DNA of 64,000 nucleotides from Chrysoperla carnea. Taxonomy: Eukaryota > Arthropoda > Insecta > Neuroptera > Chrysopidae. This document shows, piece after piece, positions 49,201 to 59,050 of the stretch (positions are counted from its first letter, which is position 1; every line of letters starts with the position of its first letter). The notes under the pieces are model-generated. The model did no database searches. It had not been told where the DNA came from and was given only the letters and a program-made list of their open reading frames with translations. The position numbers were made by a program, and so were the translations under genes. Location: the NCBI RefSeq assembly GCF_905475395.1, contig NC_058339.1, forward strand, positions 35,783,172-35,847,171, read 5' to 3'.

Positions 49201-49457
49201 TCGGTTTCCTTCGGTTCAATAATTTCTTCTTGAATGAAGAGTCCTTTAGCTTCGAAATACAAATTTTTCAACTTATATCGATTTCCATGAAACATTACCC
49301 ATAAATGTTTTGGAGTAATTTGATTACTAAGGCGTTTACTAATTTCTCTCCATATACCACTGGACGGAGGTATGAGTTTACCAATTTCATCATAAAGATT
49401 AAAATCAAGAGCCTCATCCAAAATTTCAGTCGGGAGTAGTTTCAAAGTTCTCGGCAT
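46245..49457 (-). CDS. NOF-like MULE transposase with USP-like C-terminus
   Basis: An intact frame of 1,070 residues starts MPRTLKLLPTEILDEALDFN. The N-terminus (to about residue 75) looks like a DNA-binding module. A C-x8-C-x2-C-H cluster (CPYLKISALCHECH, about 193-206) and RRLAGQSRREIGKELTSTQA (a helix-turn-helix-like segment) follow. The MULE catalytic triad is visible: D361 in ISIDATGS, D430 in VITDFSLALMNA, then FLRIDIAHLINLVCRWKC, and E666 in SSSYVESYFNDLKNS. Residues 800-1070 contain C817 (YTCPFDTLAQAF), CKKC (910-913), CKSC (955-958), GHYVAYCLR with H1028, and KWQLHDG with D1044. That order matches ubiquitin-specific proteases. The length fits the roughly 120-kDa Drosophila NOF protein. 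The gene reads towards the left arm; no intron or stop interrupts it. Confidence 0.88.
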   Translation of the reverse strand: MPRTLKLLPTEILDEALDFNLYDEIGKLIPPSSGIWREISKRLSNQITPKHLWVMFHGNRYKLKNLYFEAKGLFIQEEIIEPKETEINTGSDINNTSTESVACSDLSYSIIEKKDVKSKNFPLLHTILTISAALWSKIIPSSLNYQDKRDHTRGYSVLRKGWTDIIYNAIWEQLRIPCAFVFKRGIISESPGCPYLKISALCHECHSNLSAHLLFKPKKTDENIILQVTASDTRGHAHIKKRRLAGQSRREIGKELTSTQAANWRRENANRCMLYGEPQPANLYSLEVLRKAKQEIRDEILIGGKCTDLVESFHNLNESVEFADIIKELCLNKFHLIYWTINQATIYKEMSHRERISISIDATGSLVQQVHKGNDYSGSIFLYQCVVSSKSAVVPIVQMLSEKHNANMIAYWLREWLRTRLPIPFEVITDFSLALMNAVSLAFNGMELSNYIDLCLQILKDAKDDNVHLPRTFLRIDIAHLINLVCRWKCFHSTKFKVKDFYVRCVGILSQCTTLEDFREILLSVLVVSQSKRSGRVKDMDFLTPCENREVFLMNRIKSYKIEQFVNKTTKTIEGDTFVDDVDKYEEEILAEAFVKDATKNKLTEIQKIQAEALQECGVQGSRLNAYYLPNFAQDLLRICKHFVMWTGVLSSKYMATVTASSSYVESYFNDLKNSVLKNENLPIRADKFFVHHVRSIEGTVKLVKSTLLLSKEQLKFKPTQNVNSIFIDKSENISQNLEICNNNLGTDLDHLNEVENWKGKAAQKIKTNKYLQKCPGMTSIEGKPITISSKKLLLRNGSILPSLVINGMKIQVTYTCPFDTLAQAFSAAYVDINSYNTFVDKSGIQFFELVKNFVMQGPKSSIYKQRADLLLKWRGNSLKNNVLDCSGNVIELAEYLFKNEPSVINIRKCKKCNSARSSSVVALCLTPQYFYETGFAGVEENIKKSLRIALNQQCKSCKEDMETSTVIGNHLIIDVEFTNFPKHNDPDWSGQIKLSDLPVEINIFNDNFKLVAAITNLPPKVENSIGHYVAYCLRASSKWQLHDGLKSEIITVNPNRIKTTVCVLIFVRK

Positions 49458-50975
49458 TTTAAATTTGTAATAAAACAAATTTAAATTTAAAAAAAATCAA
49501 AAACAAGTTCAATTTAAAAAAAATAATAATTCCAAAAATAAATCGAAATAATTAAAAATAAACTCCGACACGAAAAAATAAGTGAACAAAAAAAAAAAAG
49601 CACAAACAATAAAACAAAATTATAAACCAAAAAAAAAAACTCAAAAATCGAAAAATACATACATTTATACATGTATATAATAAAAACAAAATTAATCAAA
49701 AATTAAAAAAAAATTATTTTATTTTTCGGCGAATAAATCAAAACACCAAAAATATGAAGGAAAAATAAAGCTTATAAAAGCAAAAAATTGTAAAAATGAT
49801 AATAAATGAAAAAAAGCAAAAAAATTGACACAATAAAAATCGACGATAGAATAATATTTTCGAAGTTATATTAAACGGAAAGATACCAATCTATATGTTG
49901 AATTATCCAAATAATATTCTTTGTATACCTAATAAGTCAAAGTACCATATGGAAAGCACTACGCGAATTAACTACAAGTTAATCATATTGTTTCAAATGA
50001 CTACAACTGTAACTACTACAACTGTAACTCACTCACTCATGTATTAGTAGAATAAAAATAGGCTTTATGTATGGATTAAAAGTTCGGGCAACGAAACTTT
50101 GGGGTTTTGCTTTTTACTTAAAAATAAGTATTTTTTGAAATTTTTTACTTTCTCGGAGTGGTGCAACAGGTCAAAAAAACAAAATGGCGTCAAAAATGGT
50201 ATTTTTTTCAGAAATTTTATCTTTTTTATTTTTTATTTTAAAGAGGAGATATCGGAGCATATCTAAATTTGGTAAGTTTGTAGTAATGGTTATAAACTAC
50301 ACCACATTTTTTTTGGGGGGGTTTTTGTTACCTCCCTCCCCAAGTTATACATATATATATATTATACATGTATATGATAAATGAGTTCATTTGACTGTAA
50401 CTTGAAAAATATTTGACCGATTTTAATGAAATTTATACCAAAACTAGGTTATAACACGTACAACTTTCAGTTAAAATTTTAACTAAATTCGCCGAATAAT
50501 TCGGCCAAAATTTTAAATTTTATGATTTTTTTAAAATGGCTGCCATTTTATGCCATTTGGTCCTAGAGTGTTAATTTTTTTTTAAATTGTAGCATTTTTT
50601 ATTATCTTTCGATTTTATAAGAAGTTGCATGTCCGTAAAATGATTTCTTGACCCATATTTTTGCAAAAAACAGAAAATTTATCACTTTTTAGAAATGATC
50701 TTTTCAGAACGGCTGCCATTTTAAGCCATTGGGTTCTAGAAAGTTAAATTTTTATTTAAATTGTAGGTTTTAGTATTAACTATCGATTTTATAATAAGTT
50801 GCATGCCCGTAAACTGGCTCCTTGATCCATGTTTTTGCAAAAAACGGGAAATTTATCATTTTTTGGCAAAAAATGTATTATTTTTTGTGCATAAAAAAAT
50901 ATTTAAAATAAATTGAAATATTTTTTTGTTTGTTTATTTTTCTTTTATTTTTGACCTATGTTGCTTATTTTGAAC
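49458..50975. other. Interior non-coding part of the NOF-like element
   Basis: The region upstream of the transposase start must contain its promoter. It is strongly A-rich near the start codon (49480-49860). Further right, 50530-50700 and 50705-50880 are a direct duplication of about 173 bp (GGCTGCCATTTTA, then GAAGTTGCATG or AATAAGTTGCATG, then GTTTTTGCAAAAAAC in both). Confidence 0.6.
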
Positions 50976-51104
50976 TTGAGGTCAAGTTCGTAAATGAGCA
51001 ACATAGGTCAATTGGGTTTTATCTTACCGTTTTATCTTTACCATCTTCTAACCCTTTAGAGATAGAGCAAAAGTTTAAATGTAAAAAATGTTCCTTTCAA
51101 AAAC
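50976..51104 (-). repeat. Interspersed repeat family A fragment inside the NOF-like element
   Basis: GAGGTCAAGTTCGTAAATGA, ATAGGTCAATTGG and AGCAAAAGTTTAAATGTAAA match the inverted family-A copy at 43146-43603 in the same order. The fragment abuts the inner end of the right arm, so it inserted into, or was captured by, the transposon. Confidence 0.7.
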
Positions 51105-51117
51105 TAAACACAAAAAG

Positions 51118-53016
51118 TGGTTTAAAAATAGTGAAAATGGAAAACTAAGTTATTCTATAAGTATTCTTTCCAAAAATTTCATTCATAGCCCAGTACAAAC
51201 GAATGCGTTATGTGTTAACTCTTGTATCGGGGGTTAATTTTCCTCCCCTACGCCCCATTTGAAGTTGTATTGATTTAATATTCTGGAACAATCCTCTACT
51301 AATGTATATCTATCGATTGGCGTATACAGTATCCCAGTACAAACGTCACAGGAAGTAGCACAGCGAGGGTTAGGTTTCCCCCGCATATATCTAACCTCCC
51401 TGTGGCTACGTTCGTGGTTTAAAAATAGTGAAAATTGAAAACTAAGTTATTCTATAAGTTGGCTTTCTAAAAATTCCATTCATATACCAGTACAAACGAA
51501 TGCGCTATGTGTTTACTCTAGTATCGGGGGTAAATTTTTCTCCCCCACGCCCCATTTGAAGTTGTATTGATTTAATATTCTGGAACAATCCTCTACTAAT
51601 GTATATCTATCGATTGGCATATACAGTAACTCAGTACAAATTTCACAGGAAGTAGCACAGCGAGGGTTAGGTTTCCCCCGAATATATATCACCTCCCTGT
51701 GGCTACGTTCTTGGTTTAAAAGTAGTGAAAATTGAAAACTAAGTTATTCTATAAGTGGTCTTTCCAAAAATTCTATTCATAAACCAGTACAAACGAATGC
51801 GCTATGTGCTTACTCTTGTATCGGGGGTAAATTTTCCTCCCCCACGCCCCATTTGAAGTTGTATTGATTTAATATTCTGGAACAATCCTCTACTAATGTA
51901 TATCTATAGACTGGCGTATACAGTATCCCAGTACAAACGTCACAGGAAGCAGCACAGCGAGGGTTAGGTTTCCCCCGCATATATCTAACCTCCCTGTGGC
52001 TACGTTCCTGGTTTAAAAAGGATGAAAATGGAAAAATAAGTTATTCTATATGTATTCTTTCCAAAAATTCTATTCATAGACCAGTACAAACGAATGCGCT
52101 ATGTGTTTACTCTTGTATCGGGGGTTGATTTTCCTCCCCTATGCCCCATTTGAAGTTGAATTGATTTAATATTCTGGAACAATCCTCTACTAATGTATAT
52201 CTATCGATTGGCGTATACAGTAACCCAGTACAAACGTCATAGAAAGCAGCACAGCGAGGGTTAGGTCTCCCCCGAATATATATCACCTCCCTGTGGCTAC
52301 GTTCGAAGTTTAAAAATGGTGAAAATGGAAAACTAAGTTATTCTATATGTATTCTTTCTAAAAATTTCATTCATAGCCCAGTACAAACGAATGCGTTATG
52401 TGTTTACTCTTGTATCGGGGGTGAATTTTTGCTCCCTCACGCCCCATTTGAAGTTGTATTGATTAAATATTCTGGAAAAATCCTTTTTTAACGTATATCT
52501 ATCAATTGGCACATACAGTAGCTCATTACTAACGTCTCAAGAAGTAGCATTTACATAATTTTCCATCATCATGTAATTGCACCCTTATAAATATCCTCCC
52601 CATGGCTGCCGTTTTCAGTATACATTTCTCAAAATGAACAATAGTATCAATTTTATAGTCTTTTGTAAGAAATCTATGTTTATAGCGTTATTCTACTGAA
52701 TTGGTAACTTGTTAACTAGTATTAGTGGGTTGGTATATTTTTGGCTCCCCACCCCGTATTTTTGATTTTTTTCCCTTTATATTCTGGAACAATCCTTTAA
52801 TTTGATTGTTCTTCCGAAAGGTAGCATTAAAATTTCAGTACAAAAAATGCGGGGGCTAGCGTGAAGTTGGCCCCCGCGCATATATAATTGAATATCTCGA
52901 GAATGGGGTGGTACAAAAGGGTGAAATTCTGGAACAATCCATCTTAATGCGAGTACAATCGAACCATATGGTTTATATTCTGGAACAAAAAATGCGGGGG
53001 CCAACTTCACGACGGT
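51118..53016. repeat. Right inverted arm of the NOF-like element
   Basis: Mirror of the left arm. Unit borders (ending in AATCC or AAATCC) lie at 51294, 51591, 51888, 52185 and 52483, 297-298 bp apart, followed by the 533-bp outer segment. It has about one more unit than the left arm, which is typical of FB arms that expand or contract by unequal exchange. The frame at 52777-53010 is identical to the one at 44488-44721 and non-genic. Confidence 0.9.
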
Positions 53017-53025
53017 GGATAAGCG
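53017..53025. repeat. Right 9-bp target duplication of the NOF-like element
   Basis: GGATAAGCG directly follows the right terminus, identical to 44473-44481. Confidence 0.92.
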
Positions 53026-53085
53026 AGAGCAATCTTTATCAATCTTTACTTTTAAACCCAGCGAAGCGGGTGGGTATCACTCTAG

Positions 53086-56000
53086 TTTTTTAATATTTTT
53101 ATTATTATCCAAATAAATTTAGTCATTTTTTGGATACCAAACATTTTTTGGGACTAAGTGTTTTTTGTCTACTGTTGGTGTTTATCTGCCTGTGGCATCA
53201 TAGATCTCAAGCGCTTTTGAAGTTGTGGAATCTAATTTTAGGCGTTCTTCCAACAGCTCTTTTCCTAGTTGGAAAGAATGTTAAAAATGCTATAATGTAC
53301 TATTTCTTAGAGCTTTTATAATAAAAGTATGAATATTTTCAAATCCAAACTTTCGTTTTTCATTGGATCTTTTTTTTTTTAATTTGGAAAATTCCACTTA
53401 CATATTTGTGAAACATAAAATTATAAACTGCCCTCGATAATGCAAATAGAAAGAAGAAAGTGAGTTTTCTCACCTCCGTGCAGAAAGTGTCAACTTTCTG
53501 CCCACTGTACAAAACCAAATTGCCGCTTTCCGTCTCCGTCGGGGAGAGAAATGTATATACATCAAGAGAGCTAGTAAAGAATGTCTCAGATCTCATGTTT
53601 GTCACCCTCAGCTTCGCCTTGGGCTTAATGAACATGAGATCTGAGACATTCTTTACTTTTATTCCCTAGATGTGTAATACACTATTAACTGAGTAATATA
53701 CCGAGTACACAACTTGCTTAAATTATTTTCTTTTCATGTGAAAAGAACTACTTATGCCCTTAGAAGTACAAAAAAATTATTATATATATATTTTTTTTTT
53801 GGAATCGCATTACAGAAATGAATATTATAAATTCGTATTTTCATTCTTCCCAGCGCTTCCACCATTATTATAAGAACCCTTCATTCACCCAACATTCATC
53901 TCAATTAAACATTTAAATAAAAACAAATGGAATCCGCAGTCAATTTGTTTGGATGCTTTGTGACGTAGGTATCAATTACTATCCGCAGACAGGCAAGAGC
54001 TTTTTTTAACTTTTAACACCCCTATTTTATGGCGGGAGTTAAATAACATTAAATAACAAAAATTTTCAACATAGTATTTATGTAAAATTTATTTACCCGG
54101 CGGTTATAATAGCAACTCAAAGCTAATAACAAATCGTGTCTAAGTAATTTCATCATGTTTTAATTTACCAATTCATTTTGAAAATATAAAAAGGACTAAA
54201 AAAAACCTTTTTTTGTATTTTAAACCTATCCAAATGTTTTTTTTTTTTTTTATAAAATTACATATTAATTTCAAAATTCGAAAATTTCAGGTATTTATTT
54301 ATAATTTTGATAATCTTCGATTTCGTAAATCCAATAAATTGCCGTATTTTCAATAATCTTAATCTTATCATCAAAATAAATAAAAAAATAATACTTTCGG
54401 AAAAATAATTTTTTGCGAATTTTCCAAAATGAAAATTTAGCTATTTTTATATATAATATAGATATTAAGTTCGATTTTCATCAATAAATGAAAGTAAAAT
54501 TTTAAATAATAAAAAAAAACGAGACGATATTCTTTCTCTCTCTTGTCAAATTATCCCATTTTATTAATTAAGTTACGAATTTCTCTATACATTCATAACG
54601 TATAATCGATAAAACTCACCTTTCACACGTCAGAGAAAATACTACGAAATTTAAATTTTCAACAGACGAACATTTTAAAATGCTATTATTATTTCCAAAT
54701 TAAGAATAATTTGAATGTTTCAGTAATTTTTATTTTACTTTAGAAAAACATTTAATTTCACTTTAATTTATTTTTGAAAAGAAAAGAAATTTTTTTTAAA
54801 TTTATGAATAAAAAAACACACCCCTTTTCACAAATTAATTTATGTTTTTTATATTAAAAAAAAAAAATAAATATTATATAAAAATAACGTTAATGATATA
54901 CGTTATATGTACCAGTTCATATGAACGTTACAATGTGACTAAAAACGAAAAGCTAAACGTTTGAGTACAGCATTCGAGAGAAACGAAGAATATCAGAAAT
55001 TGAACATTTTCATCTAATAAATTGTATTACCGAGCAAGGCATTTATATTATTCAGCAAATAGAGGCTGCTTGGTGGTAGGTATTCTCTTGGTTGCTTGTG
55101 CTACCAGAATATTTGCACAGCACACGCGCTTAGACTGACTAAATTTATGAACCTGTATTATAAACCCCCTTATACACAACATATTATTCACTCCTATACG
55201 TTATTATATAAAGAGCTTTTCGTCATATTATCTAATATACAACGTGTTTGTATGAAGCTTTTCATGTAAACTTATGTTCGTATGTTCGCCTATCAAGTAA
55301 AGTAGATATATGTAGTATTATTACACCATATAGTGTTGTTATATATAAAATAACTACACAGGTCAGTGATTAATAGTGAAAGTAATTTAGATCAGGTTTA
55401 ATATTATGTTCGTCATAAAAGCGAGAATGATTTTTATATACAAAATCAGATTACCAACCTATTTCAATTTAATCAATCGATTGATCATCAAATTAAATTA
55501 GTTTTTCTTTTTCAATTGACTTCAAAAAAGGAGAAAAGTTCATATGGTCCTATAATTCATGCATGGGCGGGCAAACGTGGCTTAGAGAAGCCACTCAGGC
55601 TTCTGTAACTAACATACGAGTAAGACAGTGATACCCTAACCAGTGTCAACCAATAATACGAGTAAGATAGAGAGACAACATTTTTTTTCTACCTATCTCA
55701 TTACTATTAGAGAAACTGAGATAGGTAGAAGAGTCGTATACCCGCCTCGCTTCCTCTTCTATGAGCAATGCGGACTTGCATAAAAAGACACACAATCAAG
55801 TTTATGGCACGCAATAAATTTATAACAATGGTGACTTTGACTAAAAATAACTCGCCCATTCCTTAATTAATTACAACTTTTCCAAGAACTGAACGTTGTA
55901 AACATTTAATTCTAAATTTTAAGTAATTTTCATTCAAATTCATGGTCTTAAGAATGTGCAAACACCAAGGCAATTTTAAATAAAAAGCTTGATTTTTTTT

Positions 56001-56186
56001 ATATGAAGTGTGACTAAGTCTAAATCAATTCCGAAAATTTTAGGGAGGGGTTGCCCGATTATTTAAATAAATAAATTACTTCAAAAGTAGGCATATTTAA
56101 CATTGGTTTTATGGTAAAACAGTAGATGGATGACATGTTTTCATAGATATCTCCAAAACTAGTCGGTGGAAATTAAAAAATAAAAC
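53086..56186. other. Intergenic stretch, 3.1 kb
   Basis: AT-rich DNA with long A or T runs. It includes a hairpin at 53573-53657 (separate entry) and an inverted pair CTACCTATCTCA/TGAGATAGGTAG at 55699-55740. The frame 53130-53321 is hydrophobic but has no family features. No convincing gene. Confidence 0.5.
53573..53657. repeat. Perfect 27-bp inverted repeat with 31-bp loop
   Basis: AGTAAAGAATGTCTCAGATC plus TCATGTT (53573-53599) is perfectly inverted at 53631-53657. The loop (53600-53630) is GC-richer than its surroundings (TCACCCTCAGCTTCGCC). Upstream at 53455-53540 lie further short inverted motifs (GTGAGTTTTCTCAC, CAGAAAGT/ACTTTCTG). It is probably the end of a decayed element. Confidence 0.75.
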
Positions 56187-56188
56187 TA

Positions 56189-56591
56189 CAGTGCAACCTC
56201 GATATAACGAATCTGAAGGGAACCAGTAAATATTCGTTATATCAAGTAATTCGTTGAACTGAGGTTCGTTATGTTGAGGTTAGATTGGTCTAAAATTCGT
56301 TATAAAGAGGTAAAAGAATAGTTTTATTCACCTCAATATGTATTACGTACTTATACTAATAAATTATAACACATTTTTATCAAATTACTACATATGTATA
56401 TGTGTTTGCTATGTATTTATACTATTTCTTGATAGTTGAAAATTCGTTATATAGAGGTTGTACGCAAAGAATATTCGTAATGTAGAGGTATATTTTATAT
56501 TGACTCTTATGGACAATTCAAGGGGATTACGAAAAATTCGTTAAATCGAGGAAATCGTTATATTGAGGTTCGTTATATTAAGGTTGCACTG
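56189..56591. mobile_element. pogo/Tigger-like MITE, 403 bp, TA target site
   Basis: The termini CAGTGCAACCTCGATATAAC and GTTATATTAAGGTTGCACTG are inverted, flanked by TA on both sides (56187-56188, 56592-56593). CAGT termini and repeated GTTATAT(A/T)GAGGTT motifs through the interior (56235, 56452, 56485, 56560) resemble pogo/Tigger-derived MITEs. It has no transposase. Confidence 0.82.
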
Positions 56592-56593
56592 TA

Positions 56594-57254
56594 TTTAAAT
56601 TAAAGTTAAAACCTTATAGATAATAAATTAATGTAAACAAAACAAACAAACAAAAATATTTTTTCAATTTTGATGGAGAATTATGTTATAGCTGGACAAT
56701 ATAAGACGAAAAGTTTAAATCAATTTTTTCGATATCTGGAGTAATTATCAAAATATTGAAAATTGAAAATTTTATTTAATTTTTTAGCTTTTCGACATTT
56801 CGAAAATCGAGGCAGATATCGAAAAAATTTATACTTATTTTTCGTCTACATTCATGAAGTTATAACAAAATTCTTCATCAAAATTGAAAATGAAACTTTA
56901 CCCCTCTTACCGTTTACGTAATTAATGAATGGTCCTTTATGTGCTTAGATTTAGATACATATTTGACGTAAATCAATTGAAGTGAAGTTTGAAGTAATTG
57001 ATAAAGCAAACGATAGGGGTGATAAATTTAAATTTAATCTACAGTATCATTAGCAAATAATTTTGTGCGCCAAAATAAAAAAAATTATAAAATTTACCCC
57101 CAGGTCCGGGGCTTAAAGGCACTACCGGTTGCCCTATTGTAGCTTCACAGTAAATTAATTAATAAAATAAGAGAGCCGTGCATAATCTAGTGCAGTTACG
57201 GCCATAGTGTTTTTTTAATATCATTTGTTTGAAGTTGATTTTATCTTATATATT
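56594..57254. other. Intergenic stretch
   Basis: AT-rich with a weak inverted pair around 56660-56890 (AATTTTGATGAAGAATT-like sequence facing AATTTTGATGGAGAATT). No gene. Confidence 0.45.
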
Positions 57255-57271
57255 TAAACGAGCAATTCTTG

Positions 57272-57320
<49 letters not shown>

Positions 57321-57603
57321 ACGATCTTGGAAATGGCTCCAACGATTTTCATGAAAATGAGTATGTAGGGGTTTTTTGGGGCGATAAGTCGATCTAGCTA
57401 GGTTTCATTTATCAGAAATGTCGGTTTATCCGTCTTTTCATGGAAAATTCATCAGACATCTATTGGTGTATAACGTAGTTAATGAAATACAATGCAAATT
57501 ATAACATAACAAAAAGGAGGCGTTTGAGTAGTCTAAAGTGAAAAATATGACTCTTGCTGACATCTATTGGCGAATAACCGAGCAAAGCTCGGTCATCCAG
57601 ATA
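57255..57603 (+). mobile_element. Helitron-like short element with TA-repeat head
   Basis: AACGAGCAATTCTTGTATAT leads into a TA run. It continues GGCTCCAACGATTTTCATGA and GCGATAAGTCGATCTAGCTA, and ends with a perfect 6-bp-stem hairpin CCGAGCAAAGCTCGG near 57580. A 3' hairpin close to the end fits Helitron-type elements, but the usual CTAG end is not visible (CCAGATAT), so assignment is tentative. Confidence 0.4.
57273..57319. repeat. TA microsatellite
   Basis: Nearly pure (TA)n of about 45 bp, interrupted once by AAA, within the Helitron-like element. Confidence 0.9.
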
Positions 57604-59050
57604 TTTTTTTTTTGTAAAAATGGTCATTATTATTACATTATATATCTTTTGAGAAATCTTCGAAATTATTCATGGTTATTTTTTAATCATTTGAAGTTTA
57701 TTTTATTTTTTTCTAAAAATGTTCATTATTGCACTATATCTTTGGAGAATTAATCTTCGAAATTAATTTTTATCTCTACATACAGCCTTCAACATGATGT
57801 AATGTTATTCAAAATTATTAAAGCAGAGGCGTATTTACTCTAGGGTCATATAACCACAAGAGTAATTAATAAACCTATACTAATCTAAATAATCAGAGAC
57901 ATATGATTTTCAAAATATAACCTTGGCTTCAATTTCAATTCGAATATAGTTCAAGCCTCAGAAGCTTGAGTAGAAAAGTGATCCTTTCTAAAATAATTCG
58001 AACCCAAAATTAACGAAAATCTATTTAAAAGTTTGATCAGAAGTATGATTTTCAAAATATGCCCTACGTTTATCTTGTAATTCCAAAAATTCGAAATCAT
58101 AACGTTGAGGAGAATGTATCTCCAAAACTATACACCAGCTATCCAAGTGAACTGGATTTTTGTACTTTTTGGGTCATAATTACCCAAAAAAATGATAAAA
58201 ATCTAATTATTAATTTTCTCTCGTTTTTGCAATTTCTTCGATTCTATTGAAATTTGTTTAACGCGAAATCTAAGGTACCTAATGCGAGTCCAAAAATAAA
58301 TGTTTATTTAAAAGTTTGATTAGAAGTATGATCATTAATATATCCTGGATTTGATTTCGAATCGAAAATTGGGAATGCCAGCTGAATTTTTGTTTGTTTT
58401 TTTTTTTTTGGGGGTCATATTTACCTTTAAAAAGTTAGAAAAAATCGAAAATAAATGTTCGATTTTGAAGGAAATCATGTTCCAAGGTAATCCCAACCAA
58501 AAATAACGAATACCTGAAATTTTTACTGCTTAGCTTTCTTTTGAAATAATAAACTTCAAATCTCTAAAGTTTGAGGAGCATGTGTCTCGAAAACTGTACC
58601 TTTTCATAGACAAAACTTGTGCATATTCATAATTGCGTAAAATTAATTTAAATTTGCTGTTATAAAAGTCTACGGTCGATTATTGGACCATAAAAGCAAT
58701 AAAACCTAGGCAACAGTATTGACAGTTTTTCTGAATATTAGTTTATCTCATACTTTGAGATAAACTAATATTTATTTAATTTTAATGTAAATATTATAGA
58801 ATTTAAAATTAATATTATTAAAATTATAAAATTTCTTAGAAGTATGTAATAAGTATGCTAAATTTCCAGTGTTTTATGCAAACAATATCACATAACTAAC
58901 ATTCGAGATGGTGTAATACATAGCTCTAAATTATTAAACAGGTTAGTTATTAACACTTTAAGCACTTTTTTTAACTTTGAGTGCTTTATAAAAAAGACAA
59001 GCACTCAAATTCATCAAGCAAGTTCTAAGTTTAAAAACTGGAAAACTCCT
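57604..59050. other. Intergenic stretch with degenerate repeats and a hairpin
   Basis: ATTTAAAAGTTTGAT(C/T)AGAAGT recurs at 58024 and 58307, with related CAAAATAT segments at 57910 and 58045, suggesting a decayed tandem repeat of about 280 bp. ATTAGTTTATCTCA at 58737-58750 is perfectly inverted at 58756-58769 with a 5-base loop. No gene. Confidence 0.5.

Larger units (their letters stand above)
44482..53016 (-). mobile_element. Foldback/NOF-like MULE transposon, 8.5 kb, apparently complete
   Basis: The termini read ACCGTCGTGAAGTTGGCCCC at the left and the exact inverse at the right. They are flanked by a perfect 9-bp target duplication GGATAAGCG (44473-44481, 53017-53025). Arms of about 1.5 and 1.9 kb consist of an outer 533-bp segment followed by tandem units of 297-298 bp. 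The interior encodes one intact transposase (minus strand). Long arms with internal tandem units, a 9-bp duplication and a large NOF-type protein are the features of Drosophila FB-NOF elements, part of the MULE superfamily. The intact frame, matching ends and clean duplication indicate a recent and possibly autonomous copy. Confidence 0.88.
44093..53085 (+). mobile_element. Helitron-like element interrupted by the NOF-like insertion
   Basis: The outer sequence begins TCTCTATATGTTATAAATGC after an A, with a (GTTT)n run and TTACGCTTTCACGC. It ends CCCAGCGAAGCGGG, then TGGGTATCACTCTAG before a T. TC...CTAG with a short hairpin about 11 bases before the end, and A/T flanks, are Helitron features. 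Removing the insertion at 44482-53016 and one 9-bp duplication leaves an element of about 450 bp, too short to encode a helicase. The hairpin has one bulged base, so the call is moderate. Confidence 0.5.

Noticed and set aside
53130..53321. A hydrophobic 63-residue open frame that might be a small membrane protein
   Set aside because: It has no ATG at its start (it opens with TTG), no splice-supported extension, and lies in repeat-rich DNA.
55555..55775. A possible transposon around the CTACCTATCTCA/TGAGATAGGTAG inverted pair
   Set aside because: Only a 12-bp pair with a 17-base loop is visible; no ends, duplication or second copy could be defined.
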